Origin: CAZBWP01 sp964630265
GTDB taxonomy: Bacteria; Pseudomonadota; Alphaproteobacteria; Rhodospirillales; Defluviicoccaceae
Length of the DNA stretch: 44,762 bases
Reading direction: 5' to 3'
Assembly: GCA_964630265.1 (NCBI GenBank)
Contig: CAZVRW010000023.1
Location: 1 to 44,762, forward strand
Numbering within the stretch: the first letter of the stretch is position 1; the number at the start of each line of letters is the position of its first letter. The position numbers and the translations under genes are program-made. This document shows positions 32,383 through 41,074 of the stretch, piece after piece. The notes under the pieces are model-generated. The model saw nothing but the letters and a program-made list of their open reading frames with translations, was not told where the DNA came from and did no database searches.

Positions 32383-32997
32383 GTGCGCATCGTTTGTCTC
32401 GATCTCGAAGGCGTTCTTGTTCCGGAAGTGTGGATCAACGTCGCCGAGTTCACCGGGATCGACGATCTCCGCCTAACGACCCGCGACATCGCCGATTATA
32501 ACGTGCTCATGCGCCACCGATTGCAGGTGCTCGACCGCCACGGGCTGACCATCGACGTCATCCAGGAGGTCATCGGCAGGCTGACCCCACTCGATGGCGC
32601 CAAGGCCTTTCTTGACGGATTGCGGCGGTGCGGGCCGGTGGTCATCCTGTCCGACACGTTCTACGAGTTCGCCGCGCCGCTGATGCGCCAACTCGACTGG
32701 CCGACGCTGTTCTGCCACCGTCTCGACATCGAGAACGGCGGGCGGATTGCTGGATATCGGTTGCGCATGACCGATCACAAGCGGGCCGCCGTTGTCGCCT
32801 TTCGCGACCTTCACTTCCGCACCGTTGCCGCCGGTGACTCCTACAACGACACCACCATGCTGGCGGAGGCCGATACCGGCTTCCTGTTCCGCGCCCCCGA
32901 AAACGTCATCGCCGAATTTCCGCAGTTCCAAGCCTTCACCGGCTTCGATGACCTCGCCTCGGCGATTGCCGCTGCGGCGGGAGACCCTGGCGTCTGA
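32383..32997 (+). CDS. thrH: ThrH-type phosphoserine phosphatase / phosphoserine:homoserine phosphotransferase
   Basis: A 204-residue HAD-superfamily enzyme. Near-diagnostic ThrH segments are CLDLEGVLVPEVWINVAE (nucleophile Asp), VVILSDTFYEFAAPLMRQL and AAGDSYNDTTMLAEADTG. In Pseudomonas aeruginosa ThrH dephosphorylates phosphoserine and can pass the phosphate to homoserine. GTG 32383 is chosen because GCGGAG lies six bases upstream; TTG 32377 would add two residues. Likely part of the NYN-Udg run, 79 bases apart. Confidence 0.9.
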   Translation: MRIVCLDLEGVLVPEVWINVAEFTGIDDLRLTTRDIADYNVLMRHRLQVLDRHGLTIDVIQEVIGRLTPLDGAKAFLDGLRRCGPVVILSDTFYEFAAPLMRQLDWPTLFCHRLDIENGGRIAGYRLRMTDHKRAAVVAFRDLHFRTVAAGDSYNDTTMLAEADTGFLFRAPENVIAEFPQFQAFTGFDDLASAIAAAAGDPGV

Positions 32998-33014
32998 GCC
33001 GGGCGGCTTGCCGG

Positions 33015-33245
33015 TTACGACGGGCTGTCCGTCGCCGGTTGCAGCAGCCGATGCAAGTGGACGATCACATATTTAATATCGGCATAGTTGATGTAGCGTC
33101 GGCTCACCTCCTGCCAGGCGGCAAGCGCCGTCGCATAGCTCGGGTAGATGCCGACCACGTGCAGCGTCTCGACGTCGATGAAGTCGAGATCCCGAGGGTC
33201 CTTCACACGCCCACCGAACACCAAGTGCAGGAGTGGTTCTTCCAT
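33015..33245 (-). CDS. DUF4170-like small protein
   Basis: A 76-residue protein resembling the alphaproteobacterial DUF4170 family: HLVFGGRVKDPRDLDFIDVE, VGIYPSYATALAAWQEVSRR and YVIVHLHRLLQP. Function unknown. GGAGG lies six bases before ATG 33245, which excludes the ten-residue longer version. It ends 17 bases after the convergent thrH stop and is divergent from the GST gene. Confidence 0.75.
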   Translation of the reverse strand: MEEPLLHLVFGGRVKDPRDLDFIDVETLHVVGIYPSYATALAAWQEVSRRYINYADIKYVIVHLHRLLQPATDSPS

Positions 33246-33370
33246 GCATCGCCTCCGTGGTTGCACGCGGACCACGGCTTGCCCACGTTATCGGCGGCAT
33301 GGCTGCGACGTTCAAGCGACGTCGGGGCGGCAACGCCAAAAAGCAATGATTGCGGGACCGGAGAACGATA

Positions 33371-34066
33371 ATGATTGACCTTTACACGTGGAGCACGCCG
33401 AACGGGTACAAGGTCTCCATCGCATTGGAGGAATTGGACCTTCCGTATACGGTGCACGCCATCGACATCGCCAAGGGCGATCAGTTCGATCAGGCGTACC
33501 TGAAGCTGAATCCGAACAACAAGATACCCACCATCGTCGATCACAATGGCCCCGGCGGGGGCATTTACCCGGTAATGGAGTCGGGCGCCATCCTGCTCTA
33601 CCTCGCCGAGAAGACTGGACAACTGATGCCGACCGAGCCACGCAGCCGCTATGACGTGATCCAGTGGCTGATGTTCCAGATGGGCAGTGTCGGCCCCATG
33701 CTCGGCCAGAACCACCACTTCCGCAACTACGCACCGGATCTGATCGACTACGCCGTGGATCGCTACACAAAAGAGGCGCATCGCCTTTACTCGGTGATGG
33801 ACCGCCGACTCGGCGAGGTGCCGTTCCTCGCCGGCGACTATTCCATCGCCGACATCGCGTGCTTCCCCTGGATCCGGCCCTATAAGCGCCAGGGGCAGGA
33901 CCTCGACGCCCATCCCAATCTGAAGCGCTGGTTCGACGCGATTGCCGCCCGCCCCGCCGTGGAGCGCGGCTTGAAGGTTCCCGAACGTCGCAACGACCTC
34001 AACCGCCAGATGGATGAGCAAACCCGATCTATTCTGTTCGGCGATACCCAGTTCGCCCAGAGATAG
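33371..34066 (+). CDS. Glutathione S-transferase, YfcG/Ure2p-like
   Basis: A 231-residue thiol transferase. The thioredoxin-like N-domain has DLYTWSTPNGYKVSIALEE (a Ser/Thr rather than Cys at the active site), NPNNKIPTIVDH and the glutathione-binding VMESGAILLYLAE. The helical C-domain ends with YSIADIACFPWIRPY. The Ser-Thr-Pro-Asn-Gly start and the NPNNKIP loop match the YfcG/Ure2p group, which often shows disulfide-bond reductase activity. ATG 33371 follows CGGAGAA. Alone in its transcription unit or co-transcribed with the TPR gene. Confidence 0.9.
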   Translation: MIDLYTWSTPNGYKVSIALEELDLPYTVHAIDIAKGDQFDQAYLKLNPNNKIPTIVDHNGPGGGIYPVMESGAILLYLAEKTGQLMPTEPRSRYDVIQWLMFQMGSVGPMLGQNHHFRNYAPDLIDYAVDRYTKEAHRLYSVMDRRLGEVPFLAGDYSIADIACFPWIRPYKRQGQDLDAHPNLKRWFDAIAARPAVERGLKVPERRNDLNRQMDEQTRSILFGDTQFAQR

Positions 34067-34169
34067 GGACCTGCGACGTCGCTCTCGGCTGGCTGCATCG
34101 CAACTGTCGCCTCGCGCGCCGAGAAGGCTAGTGATATGGTGGAACATGGGTTGGTTGAGGAGGTCATTG

Positions 34170-34892
34170 ATGGATTCACGGCTGCCGATTGGCGCCTTGG
34201 TGGTGGCGGCAACGCTGGCGGCCGGCGGGCCGGCCAGGGCCGCGATCGCGGACGATGTCGATGCGTGCAACCGTCTGACAGGACCGGAGAACGCCCGTGC
34301 CGCGGTCCTCGTCTGCTCGCAGGCGCTCAATTCGGGACTGATCTCCGACCCGGTGCGGGTCGGCATGCTGGTCAATCGCGGCAACGCCTATAGCATCCTC
34401 GGCCATTTCGAGGCGGCAATCGAAGACCTGAGCAACGCCCTCGCCCTCGGCGGTCCGCGCGCCTTCGAGGCATGGTACGGGCGCGGTCTCGCCCGCTCCG
34501 GCATCGGCGATCTCGACAAGGCCATTGTCGACTTCGATCGCGCTCTGGAAGTCGATGGCCAGGCGGCCTCGGTTTTCGTCGCGCGCGGCAATGCCTATGC
34601 GGCAAAGGGCGAGTATGCGCGGGCCATCGAGGACTACGACAGCGCAATCACCCTGGACGCAGGGCTCGCCGACGCCTGGTACGGCCGTGGCGCGAGCAAC
34701 AATCGGCTCGGTAATGCCGATCAGGCAGTCGCCGATTTCGAACGCGCGATGCAGGTGGGCGGAACCGGCACGGTGGTCGCGCTGCAGACGTACCTCGCAG
34801 CCCATGGGCTGTATTCTGGCGAGTTGGACGGCACCTATGGCCCCGATACCCAGGAGGCGCTGCGCGGGTGCGTCGACGATCCCGGCTGCTGA
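34170..34892 (+). CDS. Secreted TPR protein with C-terminal peptidoglycan-binding-like motif
   Basis: A 240-residue exported protein. A signal peptide (MDSRLPIGALVVAATLAAGG, cleavage after ARA near residue 25) is followed by at least three tetratricopeptide repeats: VNRGNAYSILGHFEAAIEDL, WYGRGLARSGIGDLDKAIVD and ARGNAYAAKGEYARAIEDY, with a fourth, WYGRGASNNRLGNADQAVAD. The C-terminus has LAAHGLYSGELDGTYGPDTQ, the pattern of a PG_binding_1 repeat. AGGAGG lies six bases before ATG 34170, so the start is firm. Likely a periplasmic scaffold near the cell wall; its partner is unknown. Confidence 0.85.
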   Translation: MDSRLPIGALVVAATLAAGGPARAAIADDVDACNRLTGPENARAAVLVCSQALNSGLISDPVRVGMLVNRGNAYSILGHFEAAIEDLSNALALGGPRAFEAWYGRGLARSGIGDLDKAIVDFDRALEVDGQAASVFVARGNAYAAKGEYARAIEDYDSAITLDAGLADAWYGRGASNNRLGNADQAVADFERAMQVGGTGTVVALQTYLAAHGLYSGELDGTYGPDTQEALRGCVDDPGC

Positions 34893-34907
34893 AGCCACCG
34901 CCGCGCC

Positions 34908-35390
34908 TCAGCGCGCGCGGAGCAGTCGCTCCTTTTGGCGCTTCCACTCCTGGTCCTTGACCGCCTCGCGCTTGTCAACCTTGCGCCGCCCCTTGGCCAG
35001 CGCCAGGGTCACCTTGGCGAGACCGCGCAAATTGAAGTGGATGTCCAACGGCACCAGCGCCATGCCCTGCCGGTGTACCGCACCGGTCAGCTTCTCGACC
35101 TCGCGGCGATGGAGCAGCAGCTTGCGCGGGCGCTTCGGCGCATGCTGGAAGTGTTTGGCGCCGCCGTACTCGTCGATGTGCGCGTTCTGCAACCACACCT
35201 CGCCGCCCTTCACGGTGCCGTGCGCCTCGACGATGGACGCGCGGCCGGCACGGATGGACTTGACCTCGGTACCGGTGAGCATGATGCCGGCCTCGAAGGT
35301 TTCGACGATCTCGTAGTCGTGCCGCGCCCGCCGGTTCTGCGCCGCAATGGCGCCGATCGGACCAGCCTTCTTCTTGTTCTTGCCCGCCAC
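34908..35390 (-). CDS. smpB: SsrA-binding protein SmpB
   Basis: A 160-residue tmRNA partner in trans-translation, rescuing stalled ribosomes. Signature segments: AAQNRRARHDYEIVETFEAG, LTGTEVKSIRAGRASI, NAHIDEYGGAKHF, and the C-terminal Lys/Arg-rich tail REAVKDQEWKRQKERLLR. The length is normal. The tmRNA gene itself is not in the window. Twenty-five bases below dapA. Confidence 0.95.
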   Translation of the reverse strand: MAGKNKKKAGPIGAIAAQNRRARHDYEIVETFEAGIMLTGTEVKSIRAGRASIVEAHGTVKGGEVWLQNAHIDEYGGAKHFQHAPKRPRKLLLHRREVEKLTGAVHRQGMALVPLDIHFNLRGLAKVTLALAKGRRKVDKREAVKDQEWKRQKERLLRAR

Positions 35391-35415
35391 TGGACTGCCG
35401 GCGTCTGCCGCTCCC

Positions 35416-36291
35416 TCAGGTCAGGATGCCGGCTTGGATCATGGCGTCGCGCACCTTCGTCTTGCTCGCCTCCGAGATCTCCACCAGGGGCAGCCGCACA
35501 TCGGGGAGGCAGCGGCCAAGCAGGCTCGCGGCATACTTCACCGGGGCGGGGCTCGTCTCGCAGAACAGCGCATCGTGCAGCGGCATCAGCCGGTCGGCGA
35601 TGCTCAGGGCCTCGGCGCGGTTGCCGTCGCGCCAAGCCCATTGCAGGGCCGCACACAGGGCCGGCACGACGTTGGCGGTGACCGAGATGCAGCCGTGCCC
35701 GCCGGCGCCCAGGAATGGCAGCGCCGTGCCGTCCTCACCGGACAGCTGGCAGAAATCGGCGCCGGCGGCGAGCCGCGTGCGGATCGGCCGGGCGAGGTCC
35801 TGGGTCGCGTCCTTGACACCGACGATGTTCGGCAACTCAGCGAGCTTCGCCATGGTTTCCACGGACATGTCGATGACGCTGCGTCCCGGGATGTTGTAGA
35901 TGATGATCGGCAGCGCAACGGCGTCGTGGATCGCCTTGTAATGCGCGTATAGGCCCGCCGGCGTCGGCTTGTTGTAGTAGGGCGTGACGACGAGGGCGGC
36001 GTAAGCGCCGGCCGCCTTGGCGTGCCGCGTCAATTCGATCGCCTCGTCGGTGGAGTTGGAGCCGGTCCCGGCGATCACCGGCAGCCGCCCGGCGGCTGCG
36101 GCGACGCACACCTCGACCACGCGCTTGTGCTCGTCATGGCTGAGGGTCGGCGATTCGCCCGTGGTGCCGCACGGCACCAAGCCATCCGATCCTTCCGCGA
36201 TGTGCCAGTCGATCAACGCGCGAAAAGCGGGCTCGTCGAAGGCGCCGTCGCGGAACGGCGTGATCAGGGCGGGGAACGACCCCTTGAACAT
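35416..36291 (-). CDS. dapA: 4-hydroxy-tetrahydrodipicolinate synthase
   Basis: A 291-residue lysine/diaminopimelate pathway enzyme that condenses pyruvate with aspartate semialdehyde. The (beta/alpha)8 barrel starts FPALITPFRDGAFDE, with GTTGESPTLSHDEH, VTPYYNKPTPAGLYAHY (catalytic Tyr) and IVGVKDATQD (Schiff-base Lys). ATG 36291 has GGAG eight bases upstream and replaces a 32-residue longer frame with no conserved content. Divergent from the slt gene across 179 bases. Confidence 0.94.
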   Translation of the reverse strand: MFKGSFPALITPFRDGAFDEPAFRALIDWHIAEGSDGLVPCGTTGESPTLSHDEHKRVVEVCVAAAAGRLPVIAGTGSNSTDEAIELTRHAKAAGAYAALVVTPYYNKPTPAGLYAHYKAIHDAVALPIIIYNIPGRSVIDMSVETMAKLAELPNIVGVKDATQDLARPIRTRLAAGADFCQLSGEDGTALPFLGAGGHGCISVTANVVPALCAALQWAWRDGNRAEALSIADRLMPLHDALFCETSPAPVKYAASLLGRCLPDVRLPLVEISEASKTKVRDAMIQAGILT

Positions 36292-36470
36292 CTTTCCGGC
36301 TCCAAATCCTGACGATTGTTGAATGCCGGACCTTAGCGACGCGCGCCCGCTTTGCAAGCGCCGCAACCGCCCGTCTTGCGAGCCCACGGCGGACCACGTA
36401 CAGTCTCGACGACAGGGGGCGGCTCCGAACCGCGGTGTGCGGGTTTGTTTGATCTGGCGGATTTGAGACC

Positions 36471-38432
36471 ATGCTGGTGTCCGTGTCCCGGTTCATTGCC
36501 ACTGTTGTGGTTGTCGCATCTGTCGTCGTCCCGTCGGCGCGTGCGTCGCTGCCGGCTGCCATGGTGGACACCGGTCGTCAGGCCTTCGACGCCGTTGCGC
36601 GCAATCAGTGGGGCGAGGTGGCGATGGCCGCCGGGCGGCTCGGCGACCCGGTGGCGGTCAAGCTGATCACTTGGCATCGGATCATCGGCCGCGACGCGAG
36701 CCTGTCGTTCAACGAGATTGCCGCCTTCATCGACGCCAATCCGGATTGGCCCTGGCCGAACACCCTGCGGCAGCGGGCCGAGGGTGCGATCGATGCCTCC
36801 GTGCCGCCGGCGCGCCTGATCGAGTGGTTCGGCCGGCATCCGGCGCAGACGACCCTTGGTCGCTTCTGGCTGGCGCGGGCGCTCAAGGCCACCGGCGACA
36901 CGAGCAGCGCCATGGCGGTCGCGCGCGAGGCCTGGGTCGACGGTTCCTTCAATGCCAGCAACGAGGCGTCGTTCCTGGAGGACCTGGGACATCTGCTGAC
37001 CAGCGACGACCATCGCCGCCGCCTCGACCGGCTCCTTTGGGACGGCGCCGAGGCGGAGGCGAAGCGCCTGCTGCCACGGGTCGATCCCGGCATGCGGGCG
37101 CTCGCGGTCGCCCGGCTCGACCTGCGCGCCGTCCGCCCCGGCGTCGACGCCGCCGTCGGCCGCGTGCCCCCGCATCTTCAGAACGACGCCGGACTTGTAT
37201 TCGAGCGGGTGCGCTGGCGCCGCAAGAAGGACATGAACGACGCGGCACGGACGATGCTGCACAGCTATCGCCCCGATACGGCAGCGCCGTCGCTCCTGTG
37301 GACCGAGCGGTCCATCCTCGCCCGTCGCGCCCTCGCCGACGGTCTCGTCGCCGAGGCCTACCGGACCGCCAGCCAGCACGGCGCCGCTGACGACAGCGAC
37401 TATGCCGAGGCGGAATTCCTGGCCGGCTGGATCGCGCTACGTTTCCTCAATGAGCCGCAACGGGCCTTCCAACACTTCCAGCAAATGTATGGCCGCGTCA
37501 CCTATCCGATCAGCCAAGCGCGCGGTGCCTACTGGACAGGCCGGGCGGCGGCGGCGCTGGGTGACGACGCCGCGGCGGCGCGGTGGTACCACACGGCCGC
37601 CCGGCACCCGACGACTTTCTACGGTCAACTCGCAGCTGTCACCCTTACCCCCGAGCGGAGGCCGGCCCTGCCCGCCGATCCGGTGCCGTCGGCGGCGGAG
37701 CGCAGCGCCTTCCAGGCCCACGAACTGACCCGCGCCGCCATCCTGCTGCAGGCGTTCGGGCAAACGTCGCGCTTGTGGGCGTTTGTGCTGCGCCTCGCCG
37801 AACTCGACGATTCGCCGGGCTGGAAGGTGCTGGCGGCACAACTCGCGCGCGACAGCGGCCGTGCAGATCTCGGCGTGTTCGTCGGCAAGCAGGCCTACAG
37901 AACAGGGGACCACCTGATCGACCTAGGATATCCGACATTGCCAGTTCCTGCCGAGGGGCAGCAGGTCGAGCCCCCCCTCATCCTCGGCGTCATTCGGCAG
38001 GAGAGCGCGTTCCGCGTCGATGCGGTCAGCCCCGCCGGAGCCCGCGGCCTGATGCAACTGATGCCGGGAACGGCGCAGTTAATGGCCAAGCGCACCGGCC
38101 TCCCCTATTCCCGGACCCGGCTGGTCACCGACCCGGGCTACAACATCACCCTCGGTAGCGGCTACCTGGACAAGATGCTGGGGCAGTTCAACGGCTCCTA
38201 TATCCTGTCACTCGCCGCCTACAACGCCGGGCCGGGCCGCTCGCAACGATGGCGCGCCGCCAACGGCAGGCCCTCCGACAGTCTCGATGCGGCCATCGAC
38301 TGGATCGAGGCCATCCCGTTCTCCGAAACCCGCAACTACGTGCAGCGAACCCTGGAAAACCTGCAGGTATACCGGACAAAGCTGGGGGTTCCGGAGAGCG
38401 GCGGCACCCTCGATCGCGACCTTCTGCGCTAA
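36471..38432 (+). CDS. slt: Soluble lytic murein transglycosylase (Slt70-like)
   Basis: A 653-residue periplasmic enzyme that cleaves MurNAc-GlcNAc bonds to form 1,6-anhydro ends. A signal peptide (ATVVVVASVVVPSARA, cleavage near residue 26) is followed by a long alpha-superhelical region (U and L domains, about 30-490). The C-terminal SLT catalytic domain has ILGVIRQESAFRVDAVSP (catalytic Glu), GLMQLMPGTAQ and LAAYNAGPGRS. ATG 36471 sits at the end of an intergenic stretch. The products feed cell-wall recycling, for which LdcA- and Mur-ligase-type genes are present at 6.6-9.0 kb. Confidence 0.92.
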   Translation: MLVSVSRFIATVVVVASVVVPSARASLPAAMVDTGRQAFDAVARNQWGEVAMAAGRLGDPVAVKLITWHRIIGRDASLSFNEIAAFIDANPDWPWPNTLRQRAEGAIDASVPPARLIEWFGRHPAQTTLGRFWLARALKATGDTSSAMAVAREAWVDGSFNASNEASFLEDLGHLLTSDDHRRRLDRLLWDGAEAEAKRLLPRVDPGMRALAVARLDLRAVRPGVDAAVGRVPPHLQNDAGLVFERVRWRRKKDMNDAARTMLHSYRPDTAAPSLLWTERSILARRALADGLVAEAYRTASQHGAADDSDYAEAEFLAGWIALRFLNEPQRAFQHFQQMYGRVTYPISQARGAYWTGRAAAALGDDAAAARWYHTAARHPTTFYGQLAAVTLTPERRPALPADPVPSAAERSAFQAHELTRAAILLQAFGQTSRLWAFVLRLAELDDSPGWKVLAAQLARDSGRADLGVFVGKQAYRTGDHLIDLGYPTLPVPAEGQQVEPPLILGVIRQESAFRVDAVSPAGARGLMQLMPGTAQLMAKRTGLPYSRTRLVTDPGYNITLGSGYLDKMLGQFNGSYILSLAAYNAGPGRSQRWRAANGRPSDSLDAAIDWIEAIPFSETRNYVQRTLENLQVYRTKLGVPESGGTLDRDLLR

Positions 38433-38536
38433 CCGGTTGCAGCACGACCGCGCCCGAGCTTGACCTGCGACTTGGCGGGGCGATAAGCCTGCATCAAGAC
38501 GGTAGCGTGATAATGAAGGCAGGGGAAACGAACGAG

Positions 38537-39226
38537 ATGACCGGCTCACCGCGTCTCGCCGACATCAAGGCCTGTGTGTTCGACGCCTACGGTACGCTGT
38601 TCGACGTCAATGCCGCGACCGAACGTTGTCGCGGCGCAATCGGCGACAAGGCTGACGAGCTTGCGCGTCTGTGGCGGAGCAAACAGCTCGAGTACACGTG
38701 GCAGCGCAGCCTGCGCGGCGATTACGAGGATTTCTGGCACGTCACGGGTGACGCCCTTGACTACAGCATGGCGACCCTCGGTCTCGACGATCCAGCATTG
38801 CGGGCCCGGCTGATGGAGGTCTACTTCATCCTCGACGCCTATCCGGACGTGGCTGGGGTCCTGGGGCGCCTGAAGGCGGCGGGTCAGCGCACGGCGATCC
38901 TCTCCAACGGCTCGCCGAGCATGCTGATCGCGGCGGTGCGCAACGCCGACCTCGACAACGTCATCGATCGTCAGCTCTCGGTGGATCGCCTGCGGATCTA
39001 CAAACCGCATCCCTCGGCATATCAACTCGCCGTCGATGAACTTGGCGCGCCGGTCGAGACCATCGCCTTCATGTCCTCCAATGCCTGGGATGCCTCGGCA
39101 GCCGCAGCGTTCGGCATGCAGGTCGTCTGGATCAACCGGTTTGGGGCGCGTCCGGAAGTCCTGCCCGGAGAGATACGGGCTGAAATCCGCTCGCTCGAAG
39201 AGCTGCCCGCGCTGCTCGGGCTGTGA
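38537..39226 (+). CDS. Haloacid dehalogenase type II (HAD family)
   Basis: A 229-residue HAD hydrolase close to (S)-2-haloacid dehalogenases. Motif I is ACVFDAYGTLFDV (nucleophile Asp), motif II TAILSNGSPSML, motif III Lys in YKPHPSAYQLA, and the last motif is FMSSNAWDASAAAAFGM. The Ser-Ser-Asn-x-x-Asp signature separates type II dehalogenases from phosphatases. ATG 38537 is chosen; ATG 38513 in frame would add eight residues. GTGA overlap couples it to the alpha/beta hydrolase. First gene of a five-gene plus-strand run. Confidence 0.88.
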   Translation: MTGSPRLADIKACVFDAYGTLFDVNAATERCRGAIGDKADELARLWRSKQLEYTWQRSLRGDYEDFWHVTGDALDYSMATLGLDDPALRARLMEVYFILDAYPDVAGVLGRLKAAGQRTAILSNGSPSMLIAAVRNADLDNVIDRQLSVDRLRIYKPHPSAYQLAVDELGAPVETIAFMSSNAWDASAAAAFGMQVVWINRFGARPEVLPGEIRAEIRSLEELPALLGL

Positions 39227-40098
39227 CGATGGAGGAAACGCGCGAGACGACGTGGCGCGCGCGCACGTTTCGAAGCCAGGATGGTCTGAGGCTCTTCTAC
39301 CGCGAGTACGGCGATCCCTTGCAATCTGGTTTGCCAGTGCTTTGCCTCGCCGGGCTCACCCGCAACTCCAAGGATTTCGACGCCGTCGCTCGGCGGATCG
39401 CCCGCGATGGCCGCCGCGTCCTGTGCCTGGATTATCGAGGCCGCGGCCAGTCGGACTACGATCCCGACTGGCGTCACTACAGTCCAGAGGTCTATCTGGA
39501 CGACACGCGTCACCTGCTCGCCGCCGCCGGCGCCCATCGCGTGATCGTGGTCGGCACGTCGCTGGGCGGGATCATGGCCATGGCGCTGGCGACGGTGATT
39601 CCGACGGCGATAGCCGGCGCCGTCCTCAACGACGTCGGGCCGGACATCGACGGCTCGGGCATGGAGACCATCTACGCGTTCCTGCACGATACCGCCCCGG
39701 TGGACACCTGGGATGAGGCGGCAGCGCGGCTGAAGGGACATTTCGGCCATTGGCATGACGTCGACGATGCTGCGTGGCTCGAGCTTGCCCATGTGTCCTG
39801 CCGCAAGGACACTGACGGCCGGATCGTCCCGGACTGGGATCCCGCTCTGGCCAAGCCGATGTTTCGCGGCGCCCACAACGGCGTCGACCTTTGGCCATAC
39901 CTGCGGACCTTGCGCAACTTGCCGGTGTTGATCGTGCGCGGGCAGATCTCGACGCTGCTGACCCAGCCAACGCTTGATAGAATGCTCGAGGTTCTGCCGC
40001 TGGCCCGCGCCGTCACCGTCCCTGGTGTCGGCCATCCTCCGACCTTGAGCGAGCCCTCGGCGGCGGCGGCCATCGATGCCTTCCTCGCCGAGTTCTGA
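39223..40098 (+). CDS. Alpha/beta hydrolase
   Basis: A 291-residue hydrolase with GTSLGGIMAM (nucleophile elbow), VLCLDYRGRGQSDYDPDW, VLIVRGQISTLLTQ (likely acid region) and GVGHPPTLSEP (His). GTG 39223 overlaps the dehalogenase stop; ATG 39229 is nearly as good. The acceptor is unknown; an ester or 3-oxoadipate-enol-lactonase-like substrate is possible. The C-terminus overlaps the next gene by 23 bases. Confidence 0.85.
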   Translation: MTMEETRETTWRARTFRSQDGLRLFYREYGDPLQSGLPVLCLAGLTRNSKDFDAVARRIARDGRRVLCLDYRGRGQSDYDPDWRHYSPEVYLDDTRHLLAAAGAHRVIVVGTSLGGIMAMALATVIPTAIAGAVLNDVGPDIDGSGMETIYAFLHDTAPVDTWDEAAARLKGHFGHWHDVDDAAWLELAHVSCRKDTDGRIVPDWDPALAKPMFRGAHNGVDLWPYLRTLRNLPVLIVRGQISTLLTQPTLDRMLEVLPLARAVTVPGVGHPPTLSEPSAAAAIDAFLAEF

Positions 40099-41074
40099 CC
40101 GCCCTACGGTCGCCGATGTCGAGGCGGCGGGGCGCACCCTCGACGGTGTCGCCGTGCGCACGCCGCTGCTGGAATCACCTTTGCTGAGCGCCTGCCTGGG
40201 CGGCCGCCTCCTGGTCAAGGCAGAGCCGCTGCAGCGCACAGGCTCGTTCAAGTTCCGGGGTGCCTTCAATCGCCTGTCGCGCATCGGCGAAAGAGCGGCG
40301 GCCGGCGTTGTCGCCTATTCCTCGGGCAATCACGCGCAAGGAGTCGCCGCCGCGGCGCTGATGCTCGGCATGCCCGCCTGCATCGTCATGCCGGACGATG
40401 CGCCGCGCGCCAAGCTGGAGGGAACCCGCGCCTGGGGTGCCGAGGTCGTGACCTATGATCGCGGACGCCAGAGCCGCGAGGCCATCGCCGCTGACATCGG
40501 CCGGGCGCGCGGCGCCGTGCTGGTCAAGCCGTTCGACGATCCCCACGTCATCGCCGGTCAAGGTACGGTGGGGCTGGAACTCGCCGCGCAAGCCGCAGCG
40601 GCGGGCACCACATTGGATGCGGTGCTGGTGCCATGCAGCGGTGGCGGCTTATCGGCGGGCATCGCCCTCGCTCTCTCGGCCCGAATGCCCGACGCGCGGA
40701 TCTACGCCGTGGAACCCGAGGGCTTCGATGACACCGCCCGATCGCTGGCCGCCGGCCGACGCGTGGCCAATGCTCCTGGCGCTCGGTCTATCTGCGATGC
40801 CCTGCTGCTGTCCGAACCGGGCGAGATCACCTTCGCCATCAATCGCGAGCGGCTCGCCGGCGGGCTCGCGGTGAGCGGCACCGAGGTGGCGACCGCCATG
40901 CGTGTCGCCTTTCAGCAATTCAAGATAGTGGTCGAGCCGGGTGGCGCCGTCGCCCTCGCCGCCGTTCTGTCCGGACGCTACGGCATCACCGGCAGGACCG
41001 TCGCCGTGGTGCTTTCGGGCGGCAACGTGGACGTCGACACCTTCGCCGCCCTGGTCGGCGGGGCGGCGCGATGA
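40076..41074 (+). CDS. Threonine/serine dehydratase, PLP-dependent
   Basis: A 332-residue fold-type II PLP enzyme, probably deaminating threonine to 2-oxobutanoate or serine to pyruvate. The PLP Lys lies in RTGSFKFRGAFN, the substrate loop is SSGNHAQGVA, and the phosphate-binding Gly loop is CSGGGLSAGIAL. There is no C-terminal ACT domain, so it is a catabolic-type TdcB/serine-racemase-like form rather than the long, isoleucine-regulated IlvA. L-threo-3-hydroxyaspartate ammonia-lyase or serine racemase are alternatives. It overlaps its neighbours on both sides. Confidence 0.88.
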   Translation: MPSSPSSDRPTVADVEAAGRTLDGVAVRTPLLESPLLSACLGGRLLVKAEPLQRTGSFKFRGAFNRLSRIGERAAAGVVAYSSGNHAQGVAAAALMLGMPACIVMPDDAPRAKLEGTRAWGAEVVTYDRGRQSREAIAADIGRARGAVLVKPFDDPHVIAGQGTVGLELAAQAAAAGTTLDAVLVPCSGGGLSAGIALALSARMPDARIYAVEPEGFDDTARSLAAGRRVANAPGARSICDALLLSEPGEITFAINRERLAGGLAVSGTEVATAMRVAFQQFKIVVEPGGAVALAAVLSGRYGITGRTVAVVLSGGNVDVDTFAALVGGAAR

